A DNA stretch of 64,000 nt from Photobacterium salinisoli (GCF_003614885.1 NZ_QZMS01000011.1:868001-932000), one strand, 5' to 3'. Positions 1 through 9,121 are shown, counted from the stretch's first letter. A program made the numbers and translations. The notes: a model not told the origin generated them from the letters alone.

Positions 1-443
1 TTGCCTCTGTTCAGACGCTGGTGGATGACATGCTGGAGACCCTGTATGCCACCTCTAATGGCATTGGTCTGGCGGCAACTCAGGTCGGTCGCCGAGAAGC
101 TGTGGTGGTGATTGATATCTCAGAGACGAGAGATCAACCTTTGGTACTGATTAATCCGGTAGTGGTGAGCGGCGAAGATAAAGCCATGGGGCAGGAAGGT
201 TGCCTGTCGGTGCCGGATTACTATGCCGATGTTGAACGTTACCAGTCTGTGGTGGTGACAGCGCTGGATCGTCAGGGCAATCCGGTCACCATTGAGCGTG
301 ATGATTTTCTGGCCATTGTAATGCAGCACGAAATTGACCATCTGAGCGGAAATCTGTTCATTGATTATCTGTCGCCACTCAAACGACAAATGGCGATGAA
401 GAAAGTCAAAAAAGCCGTAAAGACAATCGCGAAAACAGCGTAG
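1..443 (+). CDS. def: Peptide deformylase, 5'-truncated by window edge
   Basis: Removes the formyl group from the N-terminal methionine of new proteins, using a metal ion. All three family motifs are visible: GIGLAATQVG (motif 1, with T where P is common), EGCLSVP (motif 2, metal-binding Cys) and HEIDHLSG (motif 3, two metal His and the catalytic Glu). The reading frame is open to base 3 and the upstream residues (ASVQTLVDDML) fit the family, so the true start lies left of the window and roughly 30 residues are missing. The distance from the left edge means I cannot see whether fmt follows the usual def-fmt arrangement; downstream there is no fmt, which suggests a second, stand-alone deformylase (Def2 type). 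The C-terminus is Lys-rich. Confidence 0.93.
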   Translation, partial: ASVQTLVDDMLETLYATSNGIGLAATQVGRREAVVVIDISETRDQPLVLINPVVVSGEDKAMGQEGCLSVPDYYADVERYQSVVVTALDRQGNPVTIERDDFLAIVMQHEIDHLSGNLFIDYLSPLKRQMAMKKVKKAVKTIAKTA

Positions 444-449
444 AAGATA

Positions 450-869
450 ATGAATAAAATCATTCGGGTGTGCCTGATGGCGAGTATTCTGACAGGTTGT
501 GCGAATGAACCGCAAGAGGAGCCAGCTTTCCATCATGCTTGGCTGGAACTGGTCGCGGGAAAAATAGAAAAGAATGGCGGTAAAGTCATCTGTGCTAATC
601 CGTTATATCAGAAATGTATGAATATTTCTGAAGGTGCGTGTACCGTTGAAATATCACCTGCTTCGAATTATTGTGCTTCAGATTCAATCAAACGTTATGG
701 GGCTCTGTCTGAAGAAAATATGGAAGATTATTTCGTGAATTACCAGTCTTGCATGATATTTGAACATGCTCGGTTATATGACCTTAACTGGCTGGTACCA
801 ATTCGGTGCATGAGTGAAGATGCGAATGATCATTTTGACAGTCGAGCACTTCAGATATTATTTGACTGA
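450..869 (+). CDS. Small predicted lipoprotein of unknown function
   Basis: A 139-residue protein starting 7 bases after the deformylase stop. The N-terminus is a lipoprotein signal: a short basic start (MNKIIR), a hydrophobic stretch and the lipobox LTGC with the lipidated Cys at residue 17. The residue after Cys is Ala, so outer-membrane sorting is more likely than retention. The mature part is acidic and has six or more cysteines, which suggests disulfides in the periplasm. No family recognised. The tight spacing to def suggests co-transcription but not shared function. Confidence 0.7.
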   Translation: MNKIIRVCLMASILTGCANEPQEEPAFHHAWLELVAGKIEKNGGKVICANPLYQKCMNISEGACTVEISPASNYCASDSIKRYGALSEENMEDYFVNYQSCMIFEHARLYDLNWLVPIRCMSEDANDHFDSRALQILFD

Positions 870-1028
870 GCATCACCAAAGAGAAAGAACGAGCTATATT
901 TCGACCTATCGGGATAGGCATATTTTGCCGTTATCAGTGTTCTGAATCGCCGTTTGCGCTGATGATTCGCTATATAGTATGGCCGTCGGCGCCTGAACTG
1001 ACGCTATTGCACCAAACTGGGAGGCCAT

Positions 1029-1535
1029 GTGAAACCTGAATTTCGTCCTGTTAATGTTGATGACCATTTTTCGGTTTGCATGGCCTTCAGGCGTGATGCT
1101 TTCGTGTGCACGTTTCAGTCTGACCACGGTTTTGGACCCTTTATTCACGGTTATGAAGAAAGAATGCGTGCCCGGCTGGTGGATCCCCGCTGGTATTACA
1201 TTCATATCTGGGATGATGACCAGATTATCGGCCAGTTAGAATTCAAATGTTTTTCTGATGAAGCCGAAACGGGTTATATCCATCTTATTTATCTCATTCC
1301 CGAATACCGTGGTTCCGGTGTCGCCGATATCGCACAGCAGTTCATGGCAGATACACTTCATCAGGCAGGCTGTCAGGCTATGCTGTTAACGGTCAGTCGC
1401 ACCAACGTCAGAGCGTTACGTCACTACCGTCGCTGGGGATGGCAGCGTGTTGGTGAGGATGGCAGCCTGCGCGGCACAGACATTTACCGCCGCGACATAC
1501 GGATACATCAGGACGGTGAATGGGTCCTTTGTTAG
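1029..1535 (+). CDS. GNAT family N-acetyltransferase
   Basis: A 168-residue single-domain acetyltransferase. The acetyl-CoA binding signature of the GNAT fold is seen in YRGSGVADIAQQF (about residues 95-107), preceded by the strand HLIYLIP, and the C-terminal half ends in a typical RHYRRWGWQRVGE segment. The start is GTG at 1029 with a good ribosome site (GGGAGG, about 5 bases upstream). The substrate cannot be told from sequence. It stands alone, on the same strand as its neighbours but with more than 150 bases on either side. Confidence 0.85.
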   Translation: MKPEFRPVNVDDHFSVCMAFRRDAFVCTFQSDHGFGPFIHGYEERMRARLVDPRWYYIHIWDDDQIIGQLEFKCFSDEAETGYIHLIYLIPEYRGSGVADIAQQFMADTLHQAGCQAMLLTVSRTNVRALRHYRRWGWQRVGEDGSLRGTDIYRRDIRIHQDGEWVLC

Positions 1536-1593
1536 GGCTGCGGCAATTCAGAAATTCCAGTTTCTGGTTGAGAATAGATCACTATTGCTGTGA

Positions 1594-1752
1594 GCCGGTT
1601 TGGCCGCGAAAGGAAGTGAGTCTAATCATGTGATCAGCGAAACAGCTTATGGTGCAGGCTTTCGCTACCTGATTGCCCGCCGATTCGGCCTGCATACCCG
1701 TATCAATATTGCCTTGAGTGACGAAGAAAGCGCTTTTTACTGTAATCCGTGA
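1594..1752 (+). pseudogene. Remnant of an Omp85/surface-antigen (D15) C-terminus
   Basis: Read in one frame this stretch encodes about 52 residues bounded by stops, including YGAGFRYLIARRFGLHTRIN and ending SAFYCNP. This matches the pattern of the last beta-strands of Omp85-family outer membrane proteins (GxGxRYL...R.D.. ...FYxxxG), which normally end a much longer protein. There is no start codon in a usable position and nothing upstream of the TGA at 1591 that continues it. The rest of the 1536-2044 gap holds only short open stretches (for example about 1785-1870 and 1940-2060) with no starts, which look like further decayed coding DNA. Identification is from pattern memory only. Confidence 0.4.
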
Positions 1753-2044
1753 TGGGGGGAGACGGATTATGCGAGTCGATATATTTGAGATTATCCTATT
1801 CTGCGTCAATATCCTGTACCTTATCACCCAGAGGGAAAGGGTTTCACCTCTGTTGACTGGCCGGTGGTGTAATCCCGCGTTTTATACGCAATATCATGAT
1901 GAAACTGTCCTGAATGCTGTGTCATTGCCTATTCTTAAAGCCTGAAATGGTTCACAGATAACCAGCGCCCGGAAGTACTGACTGGTGATATCCCGTCGTC
2001 TTTAGGCGGGTTGATTTCAATTCTGGCTGAAGTGATAGCACGAT

Positions 2045-2767
2045 ATGGGCAATACATCGGATAGAAGTATCGCATACCAGATAAGCGGCCTGACAAAAAC
2101 GTATTACACCGGTGAGATTGCGGTCAAGGCATTGCGGGGAGTGGACCTTGATATCCGGCAGGGTGAAATAATGATATTGCTCGGCCCTTCGGGAAGCGGA
2201 AAATCAACCTTCCTGAACCTGATAGGCGGGCTTGATACACCGACGGGCGGAAACATTCTTTTCGAGGGGCAGGATCTCTCCGGACAGGATGAGCGGTTTC
2301 TCACTGAGTATCGTCGAAATTATGCCGGTTTCGTTTTCCAGTTCTATAACCTGATCCCCAGCCTCAATGCCCGGGAAAATGTCGCCCTGGTTTCGGATAT
2401 TGTGCCTGATCCCCTGCCGGTAGAAGAAGCGCTGGACATGGTGGGCCTGAAAGCACGTGCCGATCATTTCCCCTCTCAGCTTTCCGGCGGCGAACAACAA
2501 CGCGTTGCCGTGGCAAGGGCGCTTGTGAAAAAACCTAAGGTGCTTCTGTGCGACGAGCCGACCGGTGCGCTCGACAGTGCGACAGGGATCAAGGTGCTGG
2601 ATGCGCTGGCCGGGGTGAATGAAAAGCTGGGTACCACGACTATCATTATCACGCACAATGCCGCCATTGCCGCGCTCGGAGACCGGGTTTTACATTTCGC
2701 CGATGGCAGGATCGTTAAAGAGGAGCGCAACGAAAAACGGCAAGTCGCTTCGGCACTGACGTGGTAG
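2045..2767 (+). CDS. ABC transporter ATP-binding subunit (MacB/LolD type)
   Basis: ATPase of a three-gene membrane export system. Walker A GPSGSGKS is at residues 47-54, the signature LSGGEQQR near residue 145, Walker [10 protein letters not shown] near 167, and the H-loop His follows in IIITHN. The 240-residue length and the [15 protein letters not shown]-loop are those of the LolD/MacB/FtsE group, whose partners are FtsX-like permeases. The next gene is exactly such a permease, 6 bases downstream, then a membrane fusion protein. By the family, the complex would couple ATP use to moving a substrate across the periplasm (mechanotransmission), not to import. Confidence 0.93.
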   Translation: MGNTSDRSIAYQISGLTKTYYTGEIAVKALRGVDLDIRQGEIMILLGPSGSGKSTFLNLIGGLDTPTGGNILFEGQDLSGQDERFLTEYRRNYAGFVFQFYNLIPSLNARENVALVSDIVPDPLPVEEALDMVGLKARADHFPSQLSGGEQQRVAVARALVKKPKVLLCDEPTGALDSATGIKVLDALAGVNEKLGTTTIIITHNAAIAALGDRVLHFADGRIVKEERNEKRQVASALTW

Positions 2768-2773
2768 ATAGTG

Positions 2774-5134
2774 ATGCGTGCGCTGGAGAAAAAACTGATC
2801 CGTAACCTCTGGCAGATTCGCGGGCAGGTGTTGGCGATAGCCCTTGTCATTGCCTCAGCGGTGGCCATGATCGTGTTGTCCTCCGGAACCTACCGTTCCC
2901 TTGAATTAACCCGCAACCTGTATTACGAGCAAAACCGCTTTGCCGACATCTTTGCCACCCTCAAGCGTGCCCCGGATAGTACCATTGCCGACATCGAGCA
3001 AATTCCGGATGTGGTCGGCGCAGGGACGGGCATTCGCCAATATGCGCTGCTGAAAATGCCGGGCGTCATTGAACCCGTGAGGGGGTTGTTTGTTTCAATG
3101 CCGGCAGGGAAAGTGCTGCTGAACAAACTGGTCCTGCGCGTGGGAAACTGGCCGGCAGCGGACTCGACTGATCAGGTACTGGTTCATGAGGCGTTCGCTG
3201 AAGCGCACGACCTGCGTCCGGGAGATAAGATCAATGCAACGATTTATGGCAAGCAGCATCATTTTACGGTTGCTGGTATCGCGTTATCGCCGGAGTTTGT
3301 TTATGCACTGGGGCCCGGTGATCTGATCCCGGACAGCAAACGTTTCGGTATTTTCTGGATAAACCGCAGTGCCCTGGCGTCGGCAACGAATATGGACGGT
3401 GCGTTTAATGACGTTGCGCTGAAACTGAGTTCCTCCGCAAATCCACAGGAAGTGATTGCCCGGCTCGACCGGATCCTTGCACGTTACGGCGGGACAGGCG
3501 CTTACATGCGTAAAGATCAGTTGTCTGATTCCTTCATCGACAGCGAGTTGAAGCAGCTTAAGTCGATAACACGCATCATGCCGCCGATATTTCTGGTGAC
3601 AGCGATTTTTCTGCTGAATATCGCCATTGGCCGGTTGGTAGAGACAGAGCGTGGGCAGATCGGTTTGCTGAAAGCCATCGGTTACAGTGATACTGCGATT
3701 GGTCTTCATTACCTGCAGTCCGCGCTGCTCATTTCCGGTCTTGGTATTGTGATTGGCTGGTTCGCCGGGGCATGGATGGGTCATGGTATGGCACAGCTGT
3801 ATATTGAATATTTTAAATTTCCCTTGCTTCGCTACCAGATCACGGCTGATGTTTTTCTAGGTGCGGCGGTCATTAGCCTGGCAAGTGCGGGACTGGGAGC
3901 AATGACAGCCATTCGTAAGGCGGTCAGGCTGCCTCCGGCTGTTGCCATGGCACCGCCCCTGCCGACGCTTTATCATGCGGGGAAGGGCGAGCACACTGGC
4001 CTGTTGTGGAGGTTGACGCCTACCGGTCGCATGCTCATACGGCATCTAGTGCGCTGGCCGTTTCGTTCTGGTCTGACTGTTCTGGGCGTGACGATGGCGA
4101 TTGCTTTACTGCTCTCGACACTGAATTTTTTTGATTCTATTGATGTCATGCTCGATTCATTTTTCCATCGCAGTAACCGACAGGATATCACCATCAGTTT
4201 TACTGAAATCAGACCGGACAGCGCTGCCGCAGATATTCGTCATCTTGACGGTGTACTGAAGGTTGAGTTGCAGCGCAATCTGGCTGTCCGTCTGGTTTCC
4301 GGCCATCGTTCGAAACGGACGAGTATTCAGGGGCTTGATCCGGGGGCAGAACTGAGCCATCCGCTGGATATTCACGGACGAAAAATTTATTTGCCTGCGG
4401 AAGGTGTGGTGCTGAACGAATGGCTCGCACGGTACTTAAATGTCAGACAGGGCGATATGCTGGGGATTGAGATTCTGGAGGGACGGATGCCGGATCTGTT
4501 AGTGCCCGTGGCTGGAATCAGTGAGGAGTATGTTGGGTTATCTGCCTACATGAACCGCACGACGCTCAATCGCTACCTGCTCGACGGACAGGTGGCCAAT
4601 ACAGCTATCGTTACCGTCGATGGGGTAAAACGAAAGCGTTTTTACAGTAACATCAGAGAAATGCCATTTGTCGCAGGCGTAACGTCACTGGAAGCGTCAG
4701 CGGTACTGTTTCGCAAGATGATCCAGCAGAATCTGTTTACCATGGTGACATTTTATGTACTGTTTGCATCGGTGCTGGCGTTTGGCGTTGTTTATAATAA
4801 TGCACGGCTGACCCTGATTGAGCGCTCGCGGGAGTTTTCACTGCTGCGCGTGCTTGGCTTCCATAAAAAAGAAGTGGCCTGGATCCTGGGTGGTGAGGTC
4901 GCGCTGCTGACTCTTTCTGCATTGCCTTTGGGTTGTGTTCTTGGATATGGGCTTGTCAGGTTGATGGTGACATTCATGTCGTCTGACCTGTATCGCATCC
5001 CGTTTGTGATCGAGGCCTCGACTTACGGCTATGCTGTCATCACGATACTTATCGCCGCGTTCTTCAGCGGGGTGTTAGTTCTGTATCGTCTGGGAGAACT
5101 CAACCTTCTCAGTGTTCTCAAGGAAAGGGAATAA
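2774..5134 (+). CDS. FtsX/MacB-like ABC permease, two FtsX domains
   Basis: A 786-residue permease with an N-terminal membrane helix (about residues 16-38), a large periplasmic domain (about 45-255), three helices, a second helix and periplasmic domain (from about 430), and three closing helices: the duplicated FtsX layout seen in YbbP/MacB-like exporters. ATG 2774 is preferred to the GTG three bases upstream. It follows the ATPase gene by 6 bases and precedes the membrane fusion gene by 3, so the three form an operon. Substrate unknown; relatives export peptides, macrolides, or lipids and lipoproteins. Confidence 0.9.
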   Translation: MRALEKKLIRNLWQIRGQVLAIALVIASAVAMIVLSSGTYRSLELTRNLYYEQNRFADIFATLKRAPDSTIADIEQIPDVVGAGTGIRQYALLKMPGVIEPVRGLFVSMPAGKVLLNKLVLRVGNWPAADSTDQVLVHEAFAEAHDLRPGDKINATIYGKQHHFTVAGIALSPEFVYALGPGDLIPDSKRFGIFWINRSALASATNMDGAFNDVALKLSSSANPQEVIARLDRILARYGGTGAYMRKDQLSDSFIDSELKQLKSITRIMPPIFLVTAIFLLNIAIGRLVETERGQIGLLKAIGYSDTAIGLHYLQSALLISGLGIVIGWFAGAWMGHGMAQLYIEYFKFPLLRYQITADVFLGAAVISLASAGLGAMTAIRKAVRLPPAVAMAPPLPTLYHAGKGEHTGLLWRLTPTGRMLIRHLVRWPFRSGLTVLGVTMAIALLLSTLNFFDSIDVMLDSFFHRSNRQDITISFTEIRPDSAAADIRHLDGVLKVELQRNLAVRLVSGHRSKRTSIQGLDPGAELSHPLDIHGRKIYLPAEGVVLNEWLARYLNVRQGDMLGIEILEGRMPDLLVPVAGISEEYVGLSAYMNRTTLNRYLLDGQVANTAIVTVDGVKRKRFYSNIREMPFVAGVTSLEASAVLFRKMIQQNLFTMVTFYVLFASVLAFGVVYNNARLTLIERSREFSLLRVLGFHKKEVAWILGGEVALLTLSALPLGCVLGYGLVRLMVTFMSSDLYRIPFVIEASTYGYAVITILIAAFFSGVLVLYRLGELNLLSVLKERE

Positions 5135-5137
5135 AGT

Positions 5138-6340
5138 ATGCTGTTCAGGAAACATCGCTGGACTTTAATCTTGATTTTCCTGCTGATGGCAAGTCTTGTC
5201 TTCGCCTTCTGGCCACGCCCGATCACCGTTGAAATTGCCGTTGTAACGCAAGGGCCAATGACAGAAACAGTGGATGACGATGCCATCACTCGTCTGAAAG
5301 ATGTTTACATCATTACCGCGCCGGTATCTGGTCGTCTGTTGCGGATCGATAAAGATGCCGGTGATGATGTGACTGCCGGGACAGTGCTGGCAGTTATGCA
5401 ACCTGCTGTACCGCCATTTCTGGACGGCCGGACCCAGCTTGAACATGAGTCTGCCATCCGTGCAGCCGCCGCGTCCCGTGATGTAGCCAAAGCACAGATA
5501 AAGAGCGCCTTGGCCCGCCTTGAGTATGCCCGGATTGATTTTAAGCGGGCAGGTAAGCTTGCGGAAAAAGACGCTGTATCGCTTGATCGGCAGGATCAGG
5601 CGCGGCAGTTTCTGTATGCAGCGGAGGCAGCGCTGGCTTCGGCAGAATCGGTATTGTTGCAAAGAGAAGCGGAGTACAAGCTGGCGCAAGCCGCGATGCT
5701 GCAGCCTGCCGAAGCAGCATTACCCCGGGATGACAAGGTGGAAATTACTGCGCCAGTAAACGGAAAGGTGCTGCGGGTCTTCCAGGAAAGTGAAGCTGTC
5801 GTTATCGCTGGCACGGCTTTGATGGAAACAGGAGAACCGGGTAATCTCGAAATTGTCGCGGATCTGTTATCACGCGATGCGGTAAGAATAGCTCCTGGCG
5901 ACCTGGTTGAAATTGATAACTGGGGCGGAGAAGGCGTATTAAGCGGTATCGTTCGGTTGATCGAACCGGCAGGTACGACGAAAGTGTCTTCTCTCGGCAT
6001 TGAGGAGCAGCGTGTCAATGTGATCATCGACTTAACGGATCCAAAGCATGCATGGGCAGCGCTGGGACACGGGTTTCAGGTGGATGTACGCATCGCGGTA
6101 TGGCATGAAGGGCAGGTACTTCGCGTTCCGATTGGCGCTATATTTCGTATTAAACGTGACTGGGCGGTTTTTCGTAACGATGACGGCCGCGCCCGCTTGC
6201 AGGTGATTCAGCTCGGCCACATGACGGATCAGTATGCCGAGGTGCTGGAAGGTCTCTCTGCCGGTGATCAGGTGATCGCCTATCCCAGTGACCGTATTCA
6301 GGATGGCGTGCTCATCCGGGCAATAGAGCCGGCTCAATGA
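5138..6340 (+). CDS. HlyD/MacA-like periplasmic adaptor (membrane fusion protein)
   Basis: A 400-residue adaptor with one N-terminal membrane helix (about residues 7-25), a first lipoyl half (TAPVSGRLLRIDKDAGDDV), an alpha-helical hairpin (about 110-200, Ala/Glu/Arg-rich), the second lipoyl half (ITAPVNGKVLRVFQES) and beta-barrel domains to the end. This is the order of the HlyD/MacA family. It links the ABC permease encoded just upstream to an outer membrane channel, probably TolC, which is not encoded here. No regulator is next to the operon. Confidence 0.9.
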   Translation: MLFRKHRWTLILIFLLMASLVFAFWPRPITVEIAVVTQGPMTETVDDDAITRLKDVYIITAPVSGRLLRIDKDAGDDVTAGTVLAVMQPAVPPFLDGRTQLEHESAIRAAAASRDVAKAQIKSALARLEYARIDFKRAGKLAEKDAVSLDRQDQARQFLYAAEAALASAESVLLQREAEYKLAQAAMLQPAEAALPRDDKVEITAPVNGKVLRVFQESEAVVIAGTALMETGEPGNLEIVADLLSRDAVRIAPGDLVEIDNWGGEGVLSGIVRLIEPAGTTKVSSLGIEEQRVNVIIDLTDPKHAWAALGHGFQVDVRIAVWHEGQVLRVPIGAIFRIKRDWAVFRNDDGRARLQVIQLGHMTDQYAEVLEGLSAGDQVIAYPSDRIQDGVLIRAIEPAQ

Positions 6341-6584
6341 GTCTCTTGCTGCTGGTTTGCGCTATAGGGTGTCAGCGCATACAGAAGCAACCTTATTGAG
6401 CGGACTGATGATGGACCGACGATGATGTTTCTTGTTGACGGGCAATTCTCTCAATGCCCGGGCCATTTGATACTGTCTTTTGCGACTCATACAGTCTTCT
6501 TTCCTTCATTCTGAGATCTGTGTTCTGGCATGGCAACCCCGTTAGCTGGGATACTCCAATTAACGCAAACAACATGAAGACACA

Positions 6585-7013
6585 ATGATTAGAGCATTTA
6601 CAGACACAGATATGGAGCCGGTATTGAGTATCTGGCTTAATGCCTCCCTCAAAGCACACGACTTTATTCCCCCCAATTACTGGCAGTCACAGGTCGATAA
6701 CATGCGAAGTATGTATTTACCGGCTTCTGAAGTGTACGTCTGGGATGAAAACGGGACGGTGAAAGGCTTTTATGCCCTGTACCAAAACCAGCTGGCGGCC
6801 ATTTTCGTCAAACCCGATGTGCAGGGCAAAGGCATAGGCAAAGCACTGATCGACCATGCTAAGAAGCGTCGTGCGTCGCTGTCGTTAAATGTCTACAAAC
6901 GCAATAACGCCAGTTATCAGTTTTATCTCTCCCAGGGCTTTCGTGTTATCGGTGGTAACGTTGATGAACACACAGGAGAAGGCGAGTGGGTGATGGGCTA
7001 TGAAGCCGTATAG
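6585..7013 (+). CDS. GNAT acetyltransferase, YiaC/YjaB-like
   Basis: A 142-residue acetyltransferase. From family memory it resembles E. coli YiaC: the N-terminal IRAFTDTDMEPVLSIWL, then HDFIPPNYW, the acetyl-CoA loop VQGKGIGKALIDHA, and NVYKRNNASYQFYLSQGF near the C-terminus. YiaC has been described as a protein lysine acetyltransferase, but this subgroup is broad and the substrate here is open. The 6341-6584 gap upstream shows nothing I can identify. Confidence 0.82.
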   Translation: MIRAFTDTDMEPVLSIWLNASLKAHDFIPPNYWQSQVDNMRSMYLPASEVYVWDENGTVKGFYALYQNQLAAIFVKPDVQGKGIGKALIDHAKKRRASLSLNVYKRNNASYQFYLSQGFRVIGGNVDEHTGEGEWVMGYEAV

Positions 7014-7056
7014 AGGGGCCTCTGAGTGCAGGTGGCACTCAGGACCATCTGAACAT

Positions 7057-7365
7057 CTACATATTTCTCATCAGTGCAGCCATCGCTATGCCGGCAGCGA
7101 TTGAGAGCAGCGGTTTTTTCAGCACTAGAGTACCCACTGCTGTCACCAGTAGTGCCGCTTGAGCGCCCGTATCTCCCTTAATGAACATGGGCGCTATGAT
7201 TGCAATGAGCACAGATCCTGACATCGCCGAGATAAACTGCTGAACACGATTGCTGATGGGAATGTAAGACATAATAAAGACACCTCCCCAACGGGTGACT
7301 ATTGTGACCACCGCCATGATGATAACGAGCAAAAGTGTGCCCATTTCAGATGTATCAAGGCTCAT
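7057..7365 (-). CDS. azlD: AzlD-like branched-chain amino acid export subunit
   Basis: A 102-residue integral membrane protein with about four helices, of the AzlD family (small partner of AzlC). Motifs typical of the family are TRWGGVFIMSYIPIS near residue 24 and ALLVTAVGTLVLKKPLLSIAAG near the end. It overlaps the azlC reading frame by 11 bases, which implies translational coupling. In Bacillus the AzlCD pair exports branched-chain amino acids; other AzlC/YgaZ pairs export valine and methionine, so the exact substrate is not fixed. Confidence 0.88.
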   Translation of the reverse strand: MSLDTSEMGTLLLVIIMAVVTIVTRWGGVFIMSYIPISNRVQQFISAMSGSVLIAIIAPMFIKGDTGAQAALLVTAVGTLVLKKPLLSIAAGIAMAALMRNM

Positions 7366-8077
7366 TGCTATCCCCTTTCAGTAATACGCCTATAATGCCG
7401 CCTGTCAGTGCGCCAACAATGACATGGCTGTTTTCTGGCAGATACAGGTAAGCGGCAATGGATGATGTGGCCGCCGCAGCCCATATCACATACGTTTTAT
7501 TGTTTTTGGTTCCTCCCAGTGCCATGGTAAGCAAAAAACACCCCATCACCATGTCGACACCAAAGGCGGATGGATTTTGGATGGCATTGCCGAAATATAA
7601 ACCGACCCAAGTACCAATAATCCAGAAAAACCAAAGGGCGATGCCGCCGCCGAACAATAAACCCAGCCCTTTGGCGGTCTCATTTTGAGCAAAAGCCCGC
7701 ATGGACAGCGCCCAGTTTGCATCGGAAGCAAACAGCATGACACCATAGCGGGTGACCGGGTTAAGGGACCGGATATGAGGATACAAGGTAGCTCCGATCA
7801 GCAAGTGCCGGGCATTTATGGCAAAGACTGTGATAGCTAACGGGAACACAGGAACCTGAGTACCCCAAAGATCTAAAGCCCCGAACTGCGAAGCCCCGGC
7901 AAAGACCAGTGCGCTCATCAGTACAGCGGCTGTTTCATGTAATCCTTCCTGAGATGCGGCTAAACCAAAAGCGGCACCAAAGACTAATACGAACAACGAG
8001 ATAGGCACTAAGCTGATAAAGCCTTGTTGTACCGCATTCAATTCAAGCTTCAATTCTTGAGTGTGCATTAAAACCAT
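7355..8077 (-). CDS. azlC: AzlC-like branched-chain amino acid exporter
   Basis: About 240 residues, multi-helix, AzlC/YgaZ family. The N-terminal half carries FGAAFGLAASQEGL and LVFAGASQFGALDLWG (the conserved FAGxxQF segment), and the middle holds NARHLLIGATLYPH. ATG 8077 is the first start after a GTG at 8080; ATG 8065 is an alternative. Upstream lies a broken LysR gene in the opposite direction (8195-8332), in the position where a regulator of azlCD would be expected. Confidence 0.9.
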   Translation of the reverse strand: MVLMHTQELKLELNAVQQGFISLVPISLFVLVFGAAFGLAASQEGLHETAAVLMSALVFAGASQFGALDLWGTQVPVFPLAITVFAINARHLLIGATLYPHIRSLNPVTRYGVMLFASDANWALSMRAFAQNETAKGLGLLFGGGIALWFFWIIGTWVGLYFGNAIQNPSAFGVDMVMGCFLLTMALGGTKNNKTYVIWAAAATSSIAAYLYLPENSHVIVGALTGGIIGVLLKGDSNEP

Positions 8078-8194
8078 CACTTTGAATATTCAGAGATTAT
8101 CGAAACAATAAACTGGAATGGGGAAATCTAAAAGCGCATAATTTAAAAATCATCCATTCGAAAATCGAATAAATGAGCTATCGTGACTGACTAA

Positions 8195-8332
8195 CAGATT
8201 GACTGGCTAAAGAGCCTGGTGGCTGTGGTTGATGCCGGTTCTCTATCGAATGCAACGACATCCGTTCACCGCTCCCAATTTGCGGTTAGCATAAAGCTGA
8301 AAAAGTCAGAAAATGCCATTGGACGGTCATAG
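8195..8332 (+). pseudogene. LysR-type regulator N-terminal remnant
   Basis: One frame encodes IDWLKSLVAVVDAGSLSNAT, then HRSQFAVSIKLKKSENAIGR, ending at TAG 8330. This is the winged-helix start of a LysR regulator: the DAGSLSxAA turn, the recognition helix HRSQSAVS and the KLExxLGR wing are all recognisable with substitutions. There is no in-frame start and the rest of the roughly 290-residue protein is missing. It points away from azlCD, the usual arrangement of a LysR and its target. Confidence 0.75.
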
Positions 8333-8363
8333 CCCGTCAGAGAAAGCCGGATGACGGACGACA

Positions 8364-8402
8364 GGAATTAGGCATTGGAATGTACTTGCACTGCCTAATT
8401 CC
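8364..8402. terminator. Inverted repeat between remnant LysR and PliG-like gene
   Basis: GGAATTAGGCA and its exact complement TGCCTAATTCC are separated by 17 bases. It lies just downstream of the minus-strand gene ending at 8416. No clear T run follows on either strand, so it may be a factor-dependent or weak terminator. Confidence 0.4.
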
Positions 8403-8415
8403 CGTTCTGCAGACA

Positions 8416-8847
8416 TTAATTTCCGCTGTTGATCATCATTTCTAACCTATAGTCAGCGACTTCGTTCCGGCGTGCAGCAGATCGCATCATATACACCCGG
8501 ACTTTGTAATCACCAGACGCAGGCAGTTTACCCTCATACTGGTTCTCACTGACAGAGCCGTTAAACATGACAACTTCGTTTTCACCAGGTGCCAGTATGT
8601 TGAAATAGGTGGCGGTGTTCTTGGTTGCCATGCTGACGTTCATATGCTGGCCTTCTTTGGCATTCAACACGTAATCAACGACCTCATAGCCTTTGATGCT
8701 CCCTTCTATCACGGCGCCATTAGTGCCTTTCTGAAATTGAACGCGTTCAGTGCGAATATCATCGGCAGTTGCCGCTACCGAGAACATCAGGAATAAGCTG
8801 TAGAGTAAGAGATTCAGGAGTTTACTATTCGTAAGGTATGTTTTCAT
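8416..8847 (-). CDS. Periplasmic protein resembling PliG (g-type lysozyme inhibitor)
   Basis: A 143-residue secreted protein with a signal peptide (MKTYLTNSKL..., cleavage near VAATA-DD). The mature part has RVQFQKGTNGAVIEGSIKGY, KEGQHMNVSM, a loop before APGENE, and LPASGDYKVRVYMMRSAARR followed by YRLEMMI. This parallels E. coli PliG (VEFRKGxSSAxYxGxIKGYDxxxYxxxAKKGQ ... LPASGKYELRVLQTRNDARKN), so it is likely an inhibitor of goose-type lysozyme, protecting peptidoglycan from a host or prey enzyme. The assignment is by remembered pattern. It is a single-gene unit with a good ribosome site (TAGGA) upstream. Confidence 0.6.
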   Translation of the reverse strand: MKTYLTNSKLLNLLLYSLFLMFSVAATADDIRTERVQFQKGTNGAVIEGSIKGYEVVDYVLNAKEGQHMNVSMATKNTATYFNILAPGENEVVMFNGSVSENQYEGKLPASGDYKVRVYMMRSAARRNEVADYRLEMMINSGN

Positions 8848-9022
8848 ACAATTTTCCTACTTCTTCAAGAAGTCCAATGTCTTGCTGTTTGGGTTAACAT
8901 TTAAAGGCTAGCATTACCTGACAGATTGCAACAGTATGGCTGGTTGGCTCTAATCTGCCAGTTTGTTTTGTCTTGACGTCCTTCGTTTACACATTCGGTG
9001 GCTGAAGTAGTACGGTTGAATA

Positions 9023-9051
9023 GGTTGTTGGCGCTTTTTGCGCCGACAACC
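9023..9051. repeat. Hairpin copy C of dispersed GGTTGT-GGCGC repeat
   Basis: GGTTGTTGGCGC, a TTTTT loop, then GCGCCGACAACC: a 12-bp stem with one G-T wobble. The same stem, with a different loop, occurs at 39722-39750 and, inverted, at 44189-44217. Here only the hairpin is kept, without the flanking repeat arms. The 8848-9121 gap otherwise shows nothing. Confidence 0.7.
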
Positions 9052-9121
9052 TGACATGTAGGGATTAATTCTTCTATGTGATTGAGATAAGTATTGGGAT
9101 AGTGAATGTCGAGTTTATAGT

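Noticed and set aside
1718..1945. A 75-residue frame in the gap before the ABC exporter
   Set aside because: No recognisable protein features; it overlaps the Omp85-like remnant in another frame.
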